Origin: Ruegeria arenilitoris | Lineage (GTDB): Bacteria > Pseudomonadota > Alphaproteobacteria > Rhodobacterales > Rhodobacteraceae | Direction: 5' to 3' | DNA length: 64,000 bases | NCBI RefSeq assembly: GCF_013032855.1 | Contig: NZ_WQDA01000002.1 | Span: forward strand, 496,001 to 560,000 | Shown: positions 46,868-55,395 of the stretch, piece after piece | How positions within the stretch are numbered: position 1 is the first letter of the stretch | Layout: each line of letters opens with the position of its first letter | Made by a program: the position numbers and the translations under genes | Notes under the pieces: model-generated | The model's database searches: none | What the model was told of the DNA's origin: nothing | The model's input: the letters and a program-made list of their open reading frames with translations, nothing else

Positions 46868-47918
46868 AATCCAGCCATTCTGAGCCAGCAGAAGAGACGC
46901 GGTATTGCCTGAACTGGCCGCTTTTTTCCTGCTCAATCCATTCCTGATCCTTCATGTATTTCAGTTCGCGGCCAGCAGTGCTTTCTGAGCATTCACAGAC
47001 TTCGGAGAGTTCGCGCGCGGCTTGGTTATGTCCGAGACGTTTGCCGACAAGGTACTTCAGCATTTCCACTTGGCGCTTGGTTGGGCCGCGCTGATCTGGC
47101 TTCATGACGGGCAGTTCGAGCTTTTGCCCATCATCATCTCTCAGGCTGTCATGCTTTGCGTATTCCAGTTTGAAATAGAGGTCATGCCTGAAAGTTCCGC
47201 GCAGCTTTCCAACCTTGCTCAGCACCACCCTGTCATTGCCGGAGGAGGTAAAGCAAAAGTTTCCGTCGATCTGATTGAGGATTGAGCCAGCCCCGAACGG
47301 GATCATCTTACCCTTTTCTGTTGCGCCTTTTGTTGGATGGGCGGGCATGAAAACCGTTGGGTTGCCATCCTTTCGAAACTCAACACGGCAGGCATTAAGG
47401 AAGCCCAACACATCTGAGTTGCTGTTCAATTCCATGCCTTCAGTCAGGCCCATGAAAACTGACAGCGTGTCGATGATTAGAAGATCAAAGCCACCGCCAT
47501 ATTGCCGCATAGCGTTGGCAATAGCCTCGGGTTTGTAGACCCCCTGAACGATGTGCAGATTGTCTTCTACCTCCTCCAATGGAACGCCGTAAGACAGCGC
47601 CGCGCACCAAAGCTTTTCCAGTGTTTCATCTGGATTTTCGCCAAGGCAAAGCATGACCTTCCCCGGCTTATCTATTCCGATGTTCAACAGGTCCTGACCA
47701 GCAGCAACGCTTAGCGCAAGCACCAAGGCAAACGCTGTTTTGCCCGTGCCTGTGGGTGCCGTGAGGGTGTAAATACCCCCACGCCATGTGCCCAAAAAGC
47801 CAAGCTTTGGAGGCTTGCGAGAGTTCCACAGCTCAAGCGGCTTTTGCACGTAAGCCGTACCTTCTGGTTTCAGAGGTTCGATCTTAACCTCCTCCATGTT
47901 CTTAGGCAGATCGGGCAT
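46866..47918 (-). CDS. RepA-like AAA ATPase / replicative helicase
   Basis: A 350-residue protein. Walker A APTGTGKTAFALVLAL, Walker B DLLIIDTLSVFMGL and MPAHPTKG are typical of RecA-fold hexameric helicases of the RSF1010 RepA/KaiC-like group found in plasmids and satellites. The C-terminal part (about 275-350) looks like a winged helix (CECSESTAGRELKYMKD). It overlaps the Toprim gene by 17 bp and is the last gene of a four-gene minus-strand operon. Iteron-like repeats follow directly. Confidence 0.85.
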   Translation of the reverse strand: MPDLPKNMEEVKIEPLKPEGTAYVQKPLELWNSRKPPKLGFLGTWRGGIYTLTAPTGTGKTAFALVLALSVAAGQDLLNIGIDKPGKVMLCLGENPDETLEKLWCAALSYGVPLEEVEDNLHIVQGVYKPEAIANAMRQYGGGFDLLIIDTLSVFMGLTEGMELNSNSDVLGFLNACRVEFRKDGNPTVFMPAHPTKGATEKGKMIPFGAGSILNQIDGNFCFTSSGNDRVVLSKVGKLRGTFRHDLYFKLEYAKHDSLRDDDGQKLELPVMKPDQRGPTKRQVEMLKYLVGKRLGHNQAARELSEVCECSESTAGRELKYMKDQEWIEQEKSGQFRQYRVSSAGSEWLD

Positions 47919-48543
47919 TGGCCATTTCCTTTTTCAGTCGGACGGCCAACTCATCCGGGTCTTCCCCTTCGTTGCGGGATTTGTAGATTTTGACTTCGAT
48001 GCCCTGTTCAGTCAGGCGCTCACCGCAGGCTCTGGCCGCAGCAATCCCCGGCTCATCTGCGTCTGCGATGATGGTGACAGCATCCAAGTAAGGAGGCGGT
48101 TCGAAGTTCTTCATGAACATGGTGCCGGTGACCGCCCACACGGGTCTGTGCTGCCAGTAGTCAGCAACAGCCAGAGCAGCCTCCACACCCTCGGCAATCG
48201 TCAGGCCGTGGGTTACATGCTCAAACGGATCCAGCATGATGGCTGTTTCCGCCGTTGATATGCCCGCCTGTGAGAGCTTTGGCACCTTTTTGGAGGGGTT
48301 ACCCTTCCAACCGCGCAAACGGCATCCCTGAGCGTCCATGAACGTCCTCTGGACGGAGATTGGCTCATTGGTGCGGGTATCGCGAAGCCGCGCGTACATG
48401 ACGTGCCGCACAGCACCAGCAAACCATTCCCGCCCATATCTCAGGGCATTGGTTTCAGCAGCCAGCTCACCCCAGACACCACGCCTCTCAAGATAGAGCT
48501 GTACCGGGGTGCCATGGATGGGAACCAAGTCAGGATATGCCAT
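47902..48543 (-). CDS. Toprim-domain primase subunit
   Basis: The product has 213 residues. The N-terminal part (VQLYLERRGVW) is like DUF7146, and the Toprim fold is evident from LTIAEGVEAALAVADY (Glu) and VTIIADADEPG (DxD). Combined with the zinc-finger protein encoded immediately upstream, it reconstitutes the primase half of P4-alpha-like primase-helicases, here split over three genes with the helicase. The overlap with the zinc-finger gene is 14 bp. Confidence 0.85.
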   Translation of the reverse strand: MAYPDLVPIHGTPVQLYLERRGVWGELAAETNALRYGREWFAGAVRHVMYARLRDTRTNEPISVQRTFMDAQGCRLRGWKGNPSKKVPKLSQAGISTAETAIMLDPFEHVTHGLTIAEGVEAALAVADYWQHRPVWAVTGTMFMKNFEPPPYLDAVTIIADADEPGIAAARACGERLTEQGIEVKIYKSRNEGEDPDELAVRLKKEMANARSA

Positions 48544-48982
48544 TCAGCACCTCCCACGCTTCCCTCAGGCTGGACACACAGCCAGCAGCCACCATCATGT
48601 CTGCCAAATCACGGGTTTCACCTTCCCTCCGGCAAAAGTACCGAATGCGGCCATCTCGCCCCATGAACCAGTTGAACCGATCATCTCCACCGCAGACAGG
48701 GCATGGCCCGCCTTGGCCCGCCTTCTCAGGTATGGCGAGGCCATAACGATCACGCAGGAAAGCATTCGCCATTCCGTTCATCTTGAACACGAGAGTGCGA
48801 AGGCTTGGCTTTCCCTCTTTGTTGGGACCACCATATCTGGTAGGTTCGGAGTGTTTACCGGCAATCTGACACTGATCCCCTGTGCCTTGCTTTACCTCGG
48901 GTGCAGGGGTTCGCTTTTCTGGGGCCTGAGCCGCAGAAGCAGCGGCCAGTGCAGCCGCGCTTGGCTTATGCACTTTCCGCAT
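48530..48982 (-). CDS. primase zinc-binding domain protein
   Basis: A protein of 150 residues with an Ala/Pro-rich N-terminal third and a C-terminal zinc-binding domain: PCPVCGGDDRFNWF followed by a third Cys in IRYFCRREGE. This is the template-recognition finger of P4/plasmid primases. The ATG follows AGGAGGTGGC. It belongs with the Toprim and helicase genes that follow. Confidence 0.85.
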   Translation of the reverse strand: MRKVHKPSAAALAAASAAQAPEKRTPAPEVKQGTGDQCQIAGKHSEPTRYGGPNKEGKPSLRTLVFKMNGMANAFLRDRYGLAIPEKAGQGGPCPVCGGDDRFNWFMGRDGRIRYFCRREGETRDLADMMVAAGCVSSLREAWEVLNGIS

Positions 48983-48983
48983 C

Positions 48984-49328
48984 TCATGCCACCTCCTGCT
49001 GAACCAGGCTGGCGTTCATAATCATGGCATTCATCGCAGCCACGCGAAGATCACTGTGCGCGACCCGTCCCGGCTGGATTGGAATTGCCTTGGGGAAAGT
49101 GCCACTACGCTCAGCCCAGATGAGGCCAGCACTCGACTTGCCAATCACGGCGCAAACATCCTTGCGCGACGTGAAGGTGACGCCATACCTGCTGGCGTAA
49201 TCAATCGTGTTGTCGATGATGCTGTGAACCCGAGGATCAAGCTCAGATTTGAGCTGAGAGAGTTCGGACGGTGAATAGATGGTTTCGGCTTTCTTGGTAA
49301 AGCCGCGCAACATGTCATCAGTGATCAT
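48984..49328 (-). CDS. AlpA-like DNA-binding protein (possible excisionase)
   Basis: A 114-residue protein. Residues about 52-105 (SRKDVCAVIGKSSAGLIWAER followed by FPKAIPIQPGRVAHS) follow the pattern of AlpA/MerR-type winged helices: helix-turn-helix, then a FPkpvklg wing. AlpA proteins regulate P4-like integrase genes and act as recombination directionality factors. It heads the minus-strand replication operon, one base before the zinc-finger gene. Function is inferred. Confidence 0.65.
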   Translation of the reverse strand: MITDDMLRGFTKKAETIYSPSELSQLKSELDPRVHSIIDNTIDYASRYGVTFTSRKDVCAVIGKSSAGLIWAERSGTFPKAIPIQPGRVAHSDLRVAAMNAMIMNASLVQQEVA

Positions 49329-49668
49329 GTTTCTTCCTCTGGCATGCCCCAGTGGGGCAACTTCAGTATCTGCCAGCGAGCCATTCTTAGCGTGATGACT
49401 GTCTACGCCTTACGGTCTGGGCCGTACCCCCTCTTGGGTCGCGACGAGGCTGCCAAGCCAGTTGTCCCGTCGATCATATGCAATGCTGATAGCTTTCAAC
49501 TCCGGCTCAGTATCAGCTCTGAGTCATTCCGCAATCTGACACAAACAGATTACAGCTTATTGAAACTCAATCAAGTAAAACTTGTTTAAATTCTGATACT
49601 TAAGTCGAAAAGCATGGAAACCATTAATCCCACTTGATAATGTGAAACAGCATTACATGGGGGCTTTG
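49329..49668. promoter_or_regulatory. divergent promoter region inside the element
   Basis: There is no supported gene in 340 bp. The right half is AT-rich with short dyads: AATCTG-ACACAAA-CAGATT (49533-49551) and CAAGT-AAA-ACTTG (49572-49584). Genes on both sides read outward, so both element operons probably start here, with the dyads as candidate sites for the AlpA-like or HTH protein. Confidence 0.5.
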
Positions 49669-50127
49669 ATGGAAGAGAGACGCCAGAAGCTGGTTGATGG
49701 ACTTGTCGCAGGTATGAGCCGCAAAGAGCTGCAAGAACTGATCGGCGTCAGCAATGCTTCGATCACCCGTTGGCTTCAGGAGGATGAAGTCAAAGAGGCG
49801 TACAGAGCGGCGCTTGTGACTCGCATGGGGCTTGTTCTCCCCGGTTTCATCACAGCAATGGAACAGAAGTCACAAGACCCCAAGACGGGCCTCATGGCGC
49901 TGGCCAAGGCGTTTGAAACGCTGGCCAACAAGTCGGGCTTTGAGGATGCAAACAAGATGCAGCAGCAACCCGCTGCGCTTGGCATTGAGATTAATCTGAA
50001 CACTGGCGACGAAGGCATGATTGACGTGACGCCTGACGAAGAGAAGGTGAAGCTGATTGAGCGCATCAAGACTCTTGAAGCTCAGCTTTCCTCTCAGCCA
50101 ATTCCCAAAGAGGACGATGCTGCATGA
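49669..50127 (+). CDS. HTH protein resembling phage terminase small subunit
   Basis: The product has 152 residues; the ATG at 49669 follows GGGGGC. An N-terminal HTH (MSRKELQELIGVSNASITRWLQ with EDEVKEAYRAAL) is followed by a helical segment and a C-terminal coiled coil (EEKVKLIERIKTLEAQL). Terminase small subunits of the phBC6A51 type share this arrangement. No large subunit is present, so it could be a helper-phage packaging adaptor or just a regulator. First gene of the plus-strand run. Confidence 0.65.
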   Translation: MEERRQKLVDGLVAGMSRKELQELIGVSNASITRWLQEDEVKEAYRAALVTRMGLVLPGFITAMEQKSQDPKTGLMALAKAFETLANKSGFEDANKMQQQPAALGIEINLNTGDEGMIDVTPDEEKVKLIERIKTLEAQLSSQPIPKEDDAA

Positions 50128-50603
50128 AGCGCCATGGTGTTCTTGATTTGTGGCAGGGCCGGAGAGAGAAGCCGCTGGTGGCTGGGAAACCCAGAACCAG
50201 AGGCGGCTTTAACGAACAAGCCATACACGAGATGAGAATGCGGGAGATGCGAGAAGCTGAGCAGCTCAGCAATCGGGATTCCCTCATGCCTCACCTGAGA
50301 AAGCCCCTGCATACTGAACCTGACCCGACACCGGTGAAGGCAGCAAAACCAAAGAATACAGTCTTCCAGCCGCTTAAACTGGAAGAGCCTTCCCCGCCGG
50401 TTGAAAAGGCCCCAAGTGCTGAGGACGGTTCGCCGGTGGGGAAGCGCAAAATGAGGAACGGGGGCGTCATGAGACACCATGAGCGCCCGAACCACATCGA
50501 GGCCGAGGCTCGTAAAGCAGAGGCCAAAAAGATGACCCGTGATGAGTTGAGTGAGCGCAAACGGCGCACCAAGAAAAAGAAGCTCACGCCGAGGATCAAG
50601 TGA
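50124..50603 (+). CDS. basic hypothetical protein of the element
   Basis: A 159-residue, strongly basic, mostly disordered protein ending KRRTKKKKLTPRIK. It overlaps the HTH gene by ATGA and the next gene by TGATG. No family is recognised. The charge suggests nucleic acid binding or a structural accessory role. Confidence 0.7.
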   Translation: MKRHGVLDLWQGRREKPLVAGKPRTRGGFNEQAIHEMRMREMREAEQLSNRDSLMPHLRKPLHTEPDPTPVKAAKPKNTVFQPLKLEEPSPPVEKAPSAEDGSPVGKRKMRNGGVMRHHERPNHIEAEARKAEAKKMTRDELSERKRRTKKKKLTPRIK

Positions 50604-50782
50604 TGGCCCAGAAGCATGTCCCCATGGCCCCTGGGAAGCGCAAATCCTTGCTGGATAGTACCCCGGAACCAAAACGGGGTTTGGTGGCTTCAGCGCCGCA
50701 ACCGACACAGCTGGAACTGCTGCGCCAGCAGGAGCTGAAGAACCTTTCCCGGTTCAGGAGGAAGAAATCATGGAAAGCCTGA
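50603..50782 (+). CDS. small basic hypothetical protein
   Basis: A protein of 59 residues, MAQKHVPMAPGKRKSLLD onwards, starting in a TGATG overlap and running 13 bp into the next gene. Proline- and lysine-rich; the C-terminal half (LELLRQQELKNLSRFRRKK) is helical and basic. Function unknown. Tight overlaps on both sides support its being real. Confidence 0.6.
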   Translation: MAQKHVPMAPGKRKSLLDSTPEPKRGLVASAPQPTQLELLRQQELKNLSRFRRKKSWKA

Positions 50783-51093
50783 TCAATCGGCCAGTCGGCG
50801 AACCAGCTGGCACCCTGATGCCGCGTACCAATCAGGCTGGACAAGGCAGCACCCCAAAGAACCGAAAGGTGAAGAAGATGAACGACCTGTCTTTTGCGGA
50901 TCTGGTGAAAGCCGGAGATCCGGAAGCTGTTGAAGTGGATCGGGTCATGCGCAGCCCAGCCTATTCCCAGATGAACGGCAACAATGCCGAGATGCATGCC
51001 TTTGTGTCGCGCTGGTTCCAGAAGCGGTTCGGCACCGGTCCTGCATCCGGCGCAACTCAGAACAACAACATCAGCAGAGGGGGATGGCGATAA
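50770..51093 (+). CDS. hypothetical protein of the element
   Basis: The product has 107 residues, beginning behind AGGAGGAAGAAATC, an excellent ribosome-binding site. A disordered N-terminus is followed by a compact helical segment (LSFADLVKAGDPEAVEV, HAFVSRWFQKRFG). No known domain. Its TAA overlaps the next ATG (TAATG). Confidence 0.65.
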   Translation: MESLINRPVGEPAGTLMPRTNQAGQGSTPKNRKVKKMNDLSFADLVKAGDPEAVEVDRVMRSPAYSQMNGNNAEMHAFVSRWFQKRFGTGPASGATQNNNISRGGWR

Positions 51094-51791
51094 TGCCAAG
51101 CGAATATCAGAAACTCATCAGCAAGCGGGACAAGGCAGTGCAGGCGGTTGTCCAGGCAGAACTTCATCTGGTTGAAATCGAAGCCAAGCTTGCCACCGCT
51201 GAAGAGGGGGCAAAGCTCACCGCGATTGACCTCAATGACGTCGACAACGCCGCCCAGAAGCGCGCTGAGGACCTTCAGAGGGTGTTGGTCCTCAAGGACA
51301 TGCGTGAGGCTGCTGTGCAGGCCCATGCAGACGCTCAGAAGGCTGCATCTGAGGCTTATGACGCCACCTGTGCCTTTGAATACCAGCGCGGCGAAGATGA
51401 CATGATGATGTTGATCGACGAGCTGGAACCAGTCATTGAACAGGCGCACGCTCTGATCCGGGACGCGGCCACCGTGTATCACGGCATGCTGAATCGACAG
51501 CCTGTGGCGTCTGTTCAGTCCGGTCTGGATCAAATGCTGATGGACCTCTTTCAGATTGCCCTCAAAGGTTCGGGCTACAGAGGCTCAACCAGCCATCGCA
51601 ACCTGAATACCATCACCAAGGTCCGCGACTTCTATCGCGGCAAGTTTGGCAATGAATACGGGCTGAAAGTACACACACACCTGACCAAACAGGGTCTCTG
51701 GCACCAACAGCCGCGTGACAGTGAAGCCTATCGAAGAGGTCTTGCCAAATACGAAGGCCAAAAGGCTAAGCGCACTAAAAAGGCGAGTTAA
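51093..51791 (+). CDS. coiled-coil protein of unknown function
   Basis: A 232-residue protein. I prefer ATG 51093, coupled to the preceding stop by TAATG, over 51084, which lacks room for a ribosome-binding site. Residues 1-110 form an Ala/Glu/Lys-rich coiled coil; the C-terminal part (FYRGKFGNEYGLKVHTH) is basic. End of the five-gene overlapping run; this may be a phage-satellite morphogenesis or DNA-handling module, but no homology was recognised. Confidence 0.7.
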   Translation: MPSEYQKLISKRDKAVQAVVQAELHLVEIEAKLATAEEGAKLTAIDLNDVDNAAQKRAEDLQRVLVLKDMREAAVQAHADAQKAASEAYDATCAFEYQRGEDDMMMLIDELEPVIEQAHALIRDAATVYHGMLNRQPVASVQSGLDQMLMDLFQIALKGSGYRGSTSHRNLNTITKVRDFYRGKFGNEYGLKVHTHLTKQGLWHQQPRDSEAYRRGLAKYEGQKAKRTKKAS

Positions 51792-51822
51792 GTGGGATTC
51801 CAATCCTCAGCCCTCAAACCCC

Positions 51823-52419
51823 TCATCCGTAGGCATACACGGCCAAACCCAACAGAACGAAGGACACAATCAGCAAGGCCAACACTCTTAAGGGGCTTAG
51901 CGTCCAGAACTTCTGACGCGCATCCGACCAAACCCTCAAGGGCCAAATCAGGATCATTTTGCGCGCTTCCCGACGCCCCAACTTACGATATTGGTCAGCG
52001 CCTTGGTTCAGACTAAAGTCATCGGCATGCTCTGGACCGAGGTCCAATCCGACTTTCTCTTGTTGGAAAATGATACTGATGACGGAGAGACGAACCCAGT
52101 TTCCAAAGAGCAAATAGATTGAAAACACATCCAGAACCCAAATAGGTGTTTTCAGGATGACATCGGCCAACTTTTCCAACCCAAAGTACCGAACTGCGTT
52201 CGCGACAAACCGTATTACAGAAAGCAATAGTTCGCCGTAGTTTGTTATCAGCCAAAACAATACTCTCGGCCAATTCACGACGTCCGCGCCAGTTAGACGG
52301 GCCAACGACAAGACAACGAGAAATAGGGTCACAACGCCAGCCGCAGCAGCAACGGCGCATCTAATGCGCCAGGCCCAGACCAAATTGGTATGTTTAACTA
52401 TTTGGATCGGAGTGGGCAT
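51823..52419 (-). CDS. multi-helix membrane protein
   Basis: A protein of 198 residues starting MPTPIQIVKHTN behind GGGAAGGGAC. About three to four transmembrane helices, for example AAAAGVVTLFLVVLSLARL, VFSIYLLFGNWV and VLALLIVSFVLLGLAVYAYG, with a charged cytoplasmic loop around 135-170. No recognised family. It is the only minus-strand gene in the cargo half, which could mean separate regulation or a separate acquisition. Confidence 0.65.
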   Translation of the reverse strand: MPTPIQIVKHTNLVWAWRIRCAVAAAAGVVTLFLVVLSLARLTGADVVNWPRVLFWLITNYGELLLSVIRFVANAVRYFGLEKLADVILKTPIWVLDVFSIYLLFGNWVRLSVISIIFQQEKVGLDLGPEHADDFSLNQGADQYRKLGRREARKMILIWPLRVWSDARQKFWTLSPLRVLALLIVSFVLLGLAVYAYG

Positions 52420-52573
52420 GCTTGTCCCTTCCCTGGGAACGATTGTAGCACACGCGCCCAGAGCCACAAATTGGCCAAAACTCACTAAAAATTGGCCTTA
52501 CGGCAAAGGCGCGGGCAAACCGCCGTACCCATCTAGTTTTCTGAAACGGGATGTATTCGAGGAGACTGTTCAT

Positions 52574-52759
52574 ATGAAAAGCTTGTTCGCTGTATTCAGC
52601 ACCGCAACCCTGATCTTTGCTATGCCCGCCTACGCGAAGCAGCCAATCCAGCCAACTTTTTCCATTGCGACCGATGTGGCGCATGGAGGAGGCTGTCGAA
52701 AAGACAGCCCAAAAGGCAAATGCTGCCACGCTGGTAAGCAACCGTACCATTGCCACTAA
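52574..52759 (+). CDS. small secreted Cys/His-rich protein
   Basis: A 61-residue frame behind GAGGAG. A Sec signal peptide (MKSLFAVFSTATLIFAMPAYA) leaves a mature peptide of about 40 residues whose tail is GGGCRKDSPKGKCCHAGKQP and YHCH: four Cys and three His in 25 residues. Such tails probably bind a metal or form disulfides in the periplasm. The secreted nuclease gene follows after 35 bp and is likely cotranscribed. Confidence 0.65.
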   Translation: MKSLFAVFSTATLIFAMPAYAKQPIQPTFSIATDVAHGGGCRKDSPKGKCCHAGKQPYHCH

Positions 52760-52794
52760 GGCTTCTAATCGTTCCGCTGGGTGAGGGGTTCAGT

Positions 52795-53214
52795 TTGAGA
52801 CATTGCTTCTGGATTGCGTTCGCTGCATTGATGACAGCGGCCAACGCAACGACTGCTGGACAAGTTATTCAAGGCAAAGCCCGGGTCATTGACGGCGACA
52901 CAATCGTAGTGTCAGGCGTGAAGGTCCGTCTCAACGGAGTTGACGCAATGGAACTGGGCACTGAAGCGGGTCAGCAGGCCAAGGCGGCAATGTCGAAAAT
53001 CGTACACCGCCAGACCGTCACATGTGAGCTTAATGGCGAAAGGTCTTACGACCGGATGATCGGTGTGTGCTACGCCAATGGCAACGACGTGGCAGCAGTT
53101 CTGATTGCCAATGGGTATGCGCTTGATTGTGCCCGATACTCTGGTGGTAGGTATAAGAGGTTTGAGACCACTGCGGCACGCAGACGGTTATCTCAAGCTG
53201 GGTATTGCAGATAA
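52795..53214 (+). CDS. secreted staphylococcal-nuclease-like protein
   Basis: The product has 139 residues from a TTG start (52795) preceded by GAGGGG. A signal peptide (about 1-20) precedes an SNc domain: ARVIDGDTIVVSGVKVRLNG, VDAMELGTEAG, and SYDRMIGVCYANGNDVAA, containing the Arg/Glu/Arg catalytic pattern. It should be a Ca-dependent, periplasmic or extracellular DNase/RNase. Nucleases of this type are common cargo on plasmids and islands. Confidence 0.85.
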   Translation: MRHCFWIAFAALMTAANATTAGQVIQGKARVIDGDTIVVSGVKVRLNGVDAMELGTEAGQQAKAAMSKIVHRQTVTCELNGERSYDRMIGVCYANGNDVAAVLIANGYALDCARYSGGRYKRFETTAARRRLSQAGYCR

Positions 53215-53239
53215 AAACAAACAGAAAAAGTAGTGTTCA

Positions 53240-53695
53240 ATGTATCGATCAATCTTAGCAGCTTTGACCTTATTTGCCACAGTCGCCAGCAGCGCGTCTG
53301 CTGAAAATGATCTTTCCCCATTTCACGTCGCAGGCCTTTCTCCGGTTTGGGTGCAGGTTAGCGACAGTGCAACAGACGGTTGTTGGACAAATATCGGAGA
53401 GGTTAAAACCTACGCGGTCGACCAACTGAGTTTGATGGGTGTTGAGACTGTCGACAACGCGAATGCCAACTCGGTTCTTAGAATCATAGTAAATGGTTCA
53501 CGGCGCGCAGACGGCTGTGCTGGAACCATTCGCTTTCAGGTTAGCGATTGGGTCAGATGGCGCGAGTTACCGGCATACGTAGTACTGCACTATGACTCTT
53601 GGATGCTGTCCGGGTACGACAAATTCAATGAAGACGCGCTCGACTTAACCAAGAAATACACAAACGAGTTCTTTGGAAACCTTCCAAAAGAGTAA
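53240..53695 (+). CDS. secreted hypothetical protein
   Basis: A 151-residue protein with a Sec signal (MYRSILAALTLFATVASSASA). The mature part has two widely spaced Cys (TDGCWTN and ADGCAGT), possibly a disulfide, and the sequence VLRIIVNGSRRADG. No family is recognised. It lies 25 bp after the nuclease gene, so a shared transcript is likely. Confidence 0.7.
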   Translation: MYRSILAALTLFATVASSASAENDLSPFHVAGLSPVWVQVSDSATDGCWTNIGEVKTYAVDQLSLMGVETVDNANANSVLRIIVNGSRRADGCAGTIRFQVSDWVRWRELPAYVVLHYDSWMLSGYDKFNEDALDLTKKYTNEFFGNLPKE

Positions 53696-53784
53696 TCTTG
53701 TCAGAGATCCAAGTGTCCAACCAGCAAGTCGAGTAACCACTGGCGCTATTTGGAACGGATCGGTTGAGAACCAGAGAAAGTCAC

Positions 53785-54141
53785 ATGGGTATAGAGGATT
53801 ATTCACAAACTTTCGATATTGGGTACGGCGAGCCTTTCCCCCCGATGGAACGCCTATACCTTGCCCGATGCTGGCGGGTGGACCAAGCGTTCCCAATACA
53901 GCGCAGCATTTATGACGAGTTGCTTCCAGTAGCACAGGAGTTGGAGCGAAAGAAACGCCAGCCAACCCCTGCACCCAAACCAACCGATTACCCACCAAAT
54001 GAACCATGGGACAGCCTGAAGGCCGTGGCCGGACTGGCTGTGATCCTATTCCTCGGTTACCTTATGTTCTCGCCTATTAACCATGACTCGAAAGCAAGTC
54101 AGTCAGATTGGAATTCGGCGTTCGACGGAAGAAGGCGATAA
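53785..54141 (+). CDS. C-terminally anchored hypothetical protein
   Basis: A protein of 118 residues from MGIEDYSQTFD. Soluble first 70 residues with an RKKRQPTPAPKP linker, then one hydrophobic helix (LKAVAGLAVILFLGYLMF) and a short polar tail. Not recognised. Base composition is like that of the rest of the cargo region. Confidence 0.6.
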   Translation: MGIEDYSQTFDIGYGEPFPPMERLYLARCWRVDQAFPIQRSIYDELLPVAQELERKKRQPTPAPKPTDYPPNEPWDSLKAVAGLAVILFLGYLMFSPINHDSKASQSDWNSAFDGRRR

Positions 54142-54471
54142 GTTAGCCCGCACGAAAAACACCCCGAGGGGGGGGCAAGTACCCGAGCGCACATAACAAG
54201 TTTTGGACCCTGGGGAGTGCATAGTGGGGATGAGAAACCTCACCACGGGAGAGATTGCACCGGAAATGGGCTAGGCGCAGGGTAACTTAATTCCAGCGGT
54301 TCGAGCTTGTGAACGACACCGATGACTATCAGCCAATTTGGCCGGACAGAAGCAATAATGTGTCCGCTGGTGTTTACAGCGGGCGATAGACCAAGAATTT
54401 TAGGGGCGCCGTTGACGGCATGATCAACAGCTGCAATCAAAAGCGCCAAAACAGATTTTCAAAGGACAAGC
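54142..54471. other. gene-free stretch in the element
   Basis: 330 bp in which I see no convincing gene. A G-run (GAGGGGGGGG, near 54166) and a short minus-strand frame with little coding character are present. The right end carries the AAAGGA ribosome-binding site of the following broken gene. Confidence 0.4.
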
Positions 54472-55017
54472 GTGCAAGAAAAAATCAAGCTGCAACGCAT
54501 ACGCATGATCAGTGCCATTGGTGACTTCCAATTGGCACTAAGCGCCGCTGACTTTACCTAGGAAGCAGACGAGAATACACGTTACAGCAGCGCCCAGCTT
54601 CGTCGCTTCCGCTGTTACGAACACACTGCCATAATGTCTTACTCAAGACCGTTCGCTGAAGGCAAAAGTTCGGTGCCTCGCCTCTCGTTGAAACAAATCC
54701 GAGCAGAATTGACACCCGATCAAAAGGAGCTGCACAACAGGATCTTAAAACTCAGAAACACGTTGGTTGCGCATTCGGATCTTGCCATGATGAACTTTTC
54801 GGCGCAGGCCGAGCCAATTGAAGTAAACCATGACCAGCCCTTGTGGCTTGTCTTTGCCCAGCATGATGAAGGTTTGCAGTTTTATAAATGGAAGGATCAG
54901 ATTGCGTTTATTGATTTGATCCAAACAGTCTTCTCTTGCTTGCTAACGACAATCACCCAGATCGCTCAGGCCGATCCCAAAGCGTTTGACATAAATATCC
55001 ATTTTCCAGAAACCTAG
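54472..55017 (+). pseudogene. HEPN-like gene interrupted by in-frame amber codon
   Basis: A GTG at 54472 with AAGGA six bases upstream starts a frame that runs 182 codons but has TAG at codon 30 (54559-54561). The same frame then continues without shift to 55017. Later, LRNTLVAHSD gives the R-N-x4-H signature of HEPN domains. An internal ATG at 54634 would give 127 residues but has no ribosome-binding site. I read it as a nonsense-inactivated, or possibly suppressed, gene. HEPN proteins are often toxins or abortive-infection effectors. Confidence 0.7.
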
Positions 55018-55053
55018 TTTGCGAAGCAGCTTACATTGAGTGGGGCAAATCCC

Positions 55054-55395
55054 ATGAATCAAAAATCCAAAGACGACAAGTTTGAACGTCCTCACACGAT
55101 ATATTCAATTAATGACCCTGAAACAGGCGATCCTTTGTACATCGGTCAAACTGTAAATTTCCAACGAAGAAAAAAGGAACACCTGAAACTGCGTCCAGGG
55201 AAAGCCTCCACCGAGTTCCTGGAACCAATGCTGGCAGCTGGTGTTGAACCCGAGTTCTCGATCATCGCGGTCGTTGAGAACCGTAAGTCTGCCGATGCAC
55301 GTGAAGTGGAAGAAATTAGAAAAGCACAAGCTGCTGGGTATGAGTTGTTCAATCACATCAGCGAAAAGAACCGTGCGGCAAAGAGCATGAAGTAG
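55054..55395 (+). CDS. GIY-YIG domain protein
   Basis: The product has 113 residues. The GIY-YIG pattern appears as TIYSINDPETGDPLYIGQT, with Arg and His in FQRRKKEHLK and the metal-binding Glu in DAREVEEIRKAQAAGYELFN. It is a stand-alone nuclease domain, as found in homing endonucleases and some phage-defence or repair enzymes. The ATG at 55054 has only a weak upstream GGGG. Last cargo gene before the right attachment site. Confidence 0.75.
   Translation: MNQKSKDDKFERPHTIYSINDPETGDPLYIGQTVNFQRRKKEHLKLRPGKASTEFLEPMLAAGVEPEFSIIAVVENRKSADAREVEEIRKAQAAGYELFNHISEKNRAAKSMK

Noticed and set aside
54240..54449. 69-residue minus-strand frame
   Set aside because: Lies in a gene-free stretch with no ribosome-binding site and no recognisable domain.
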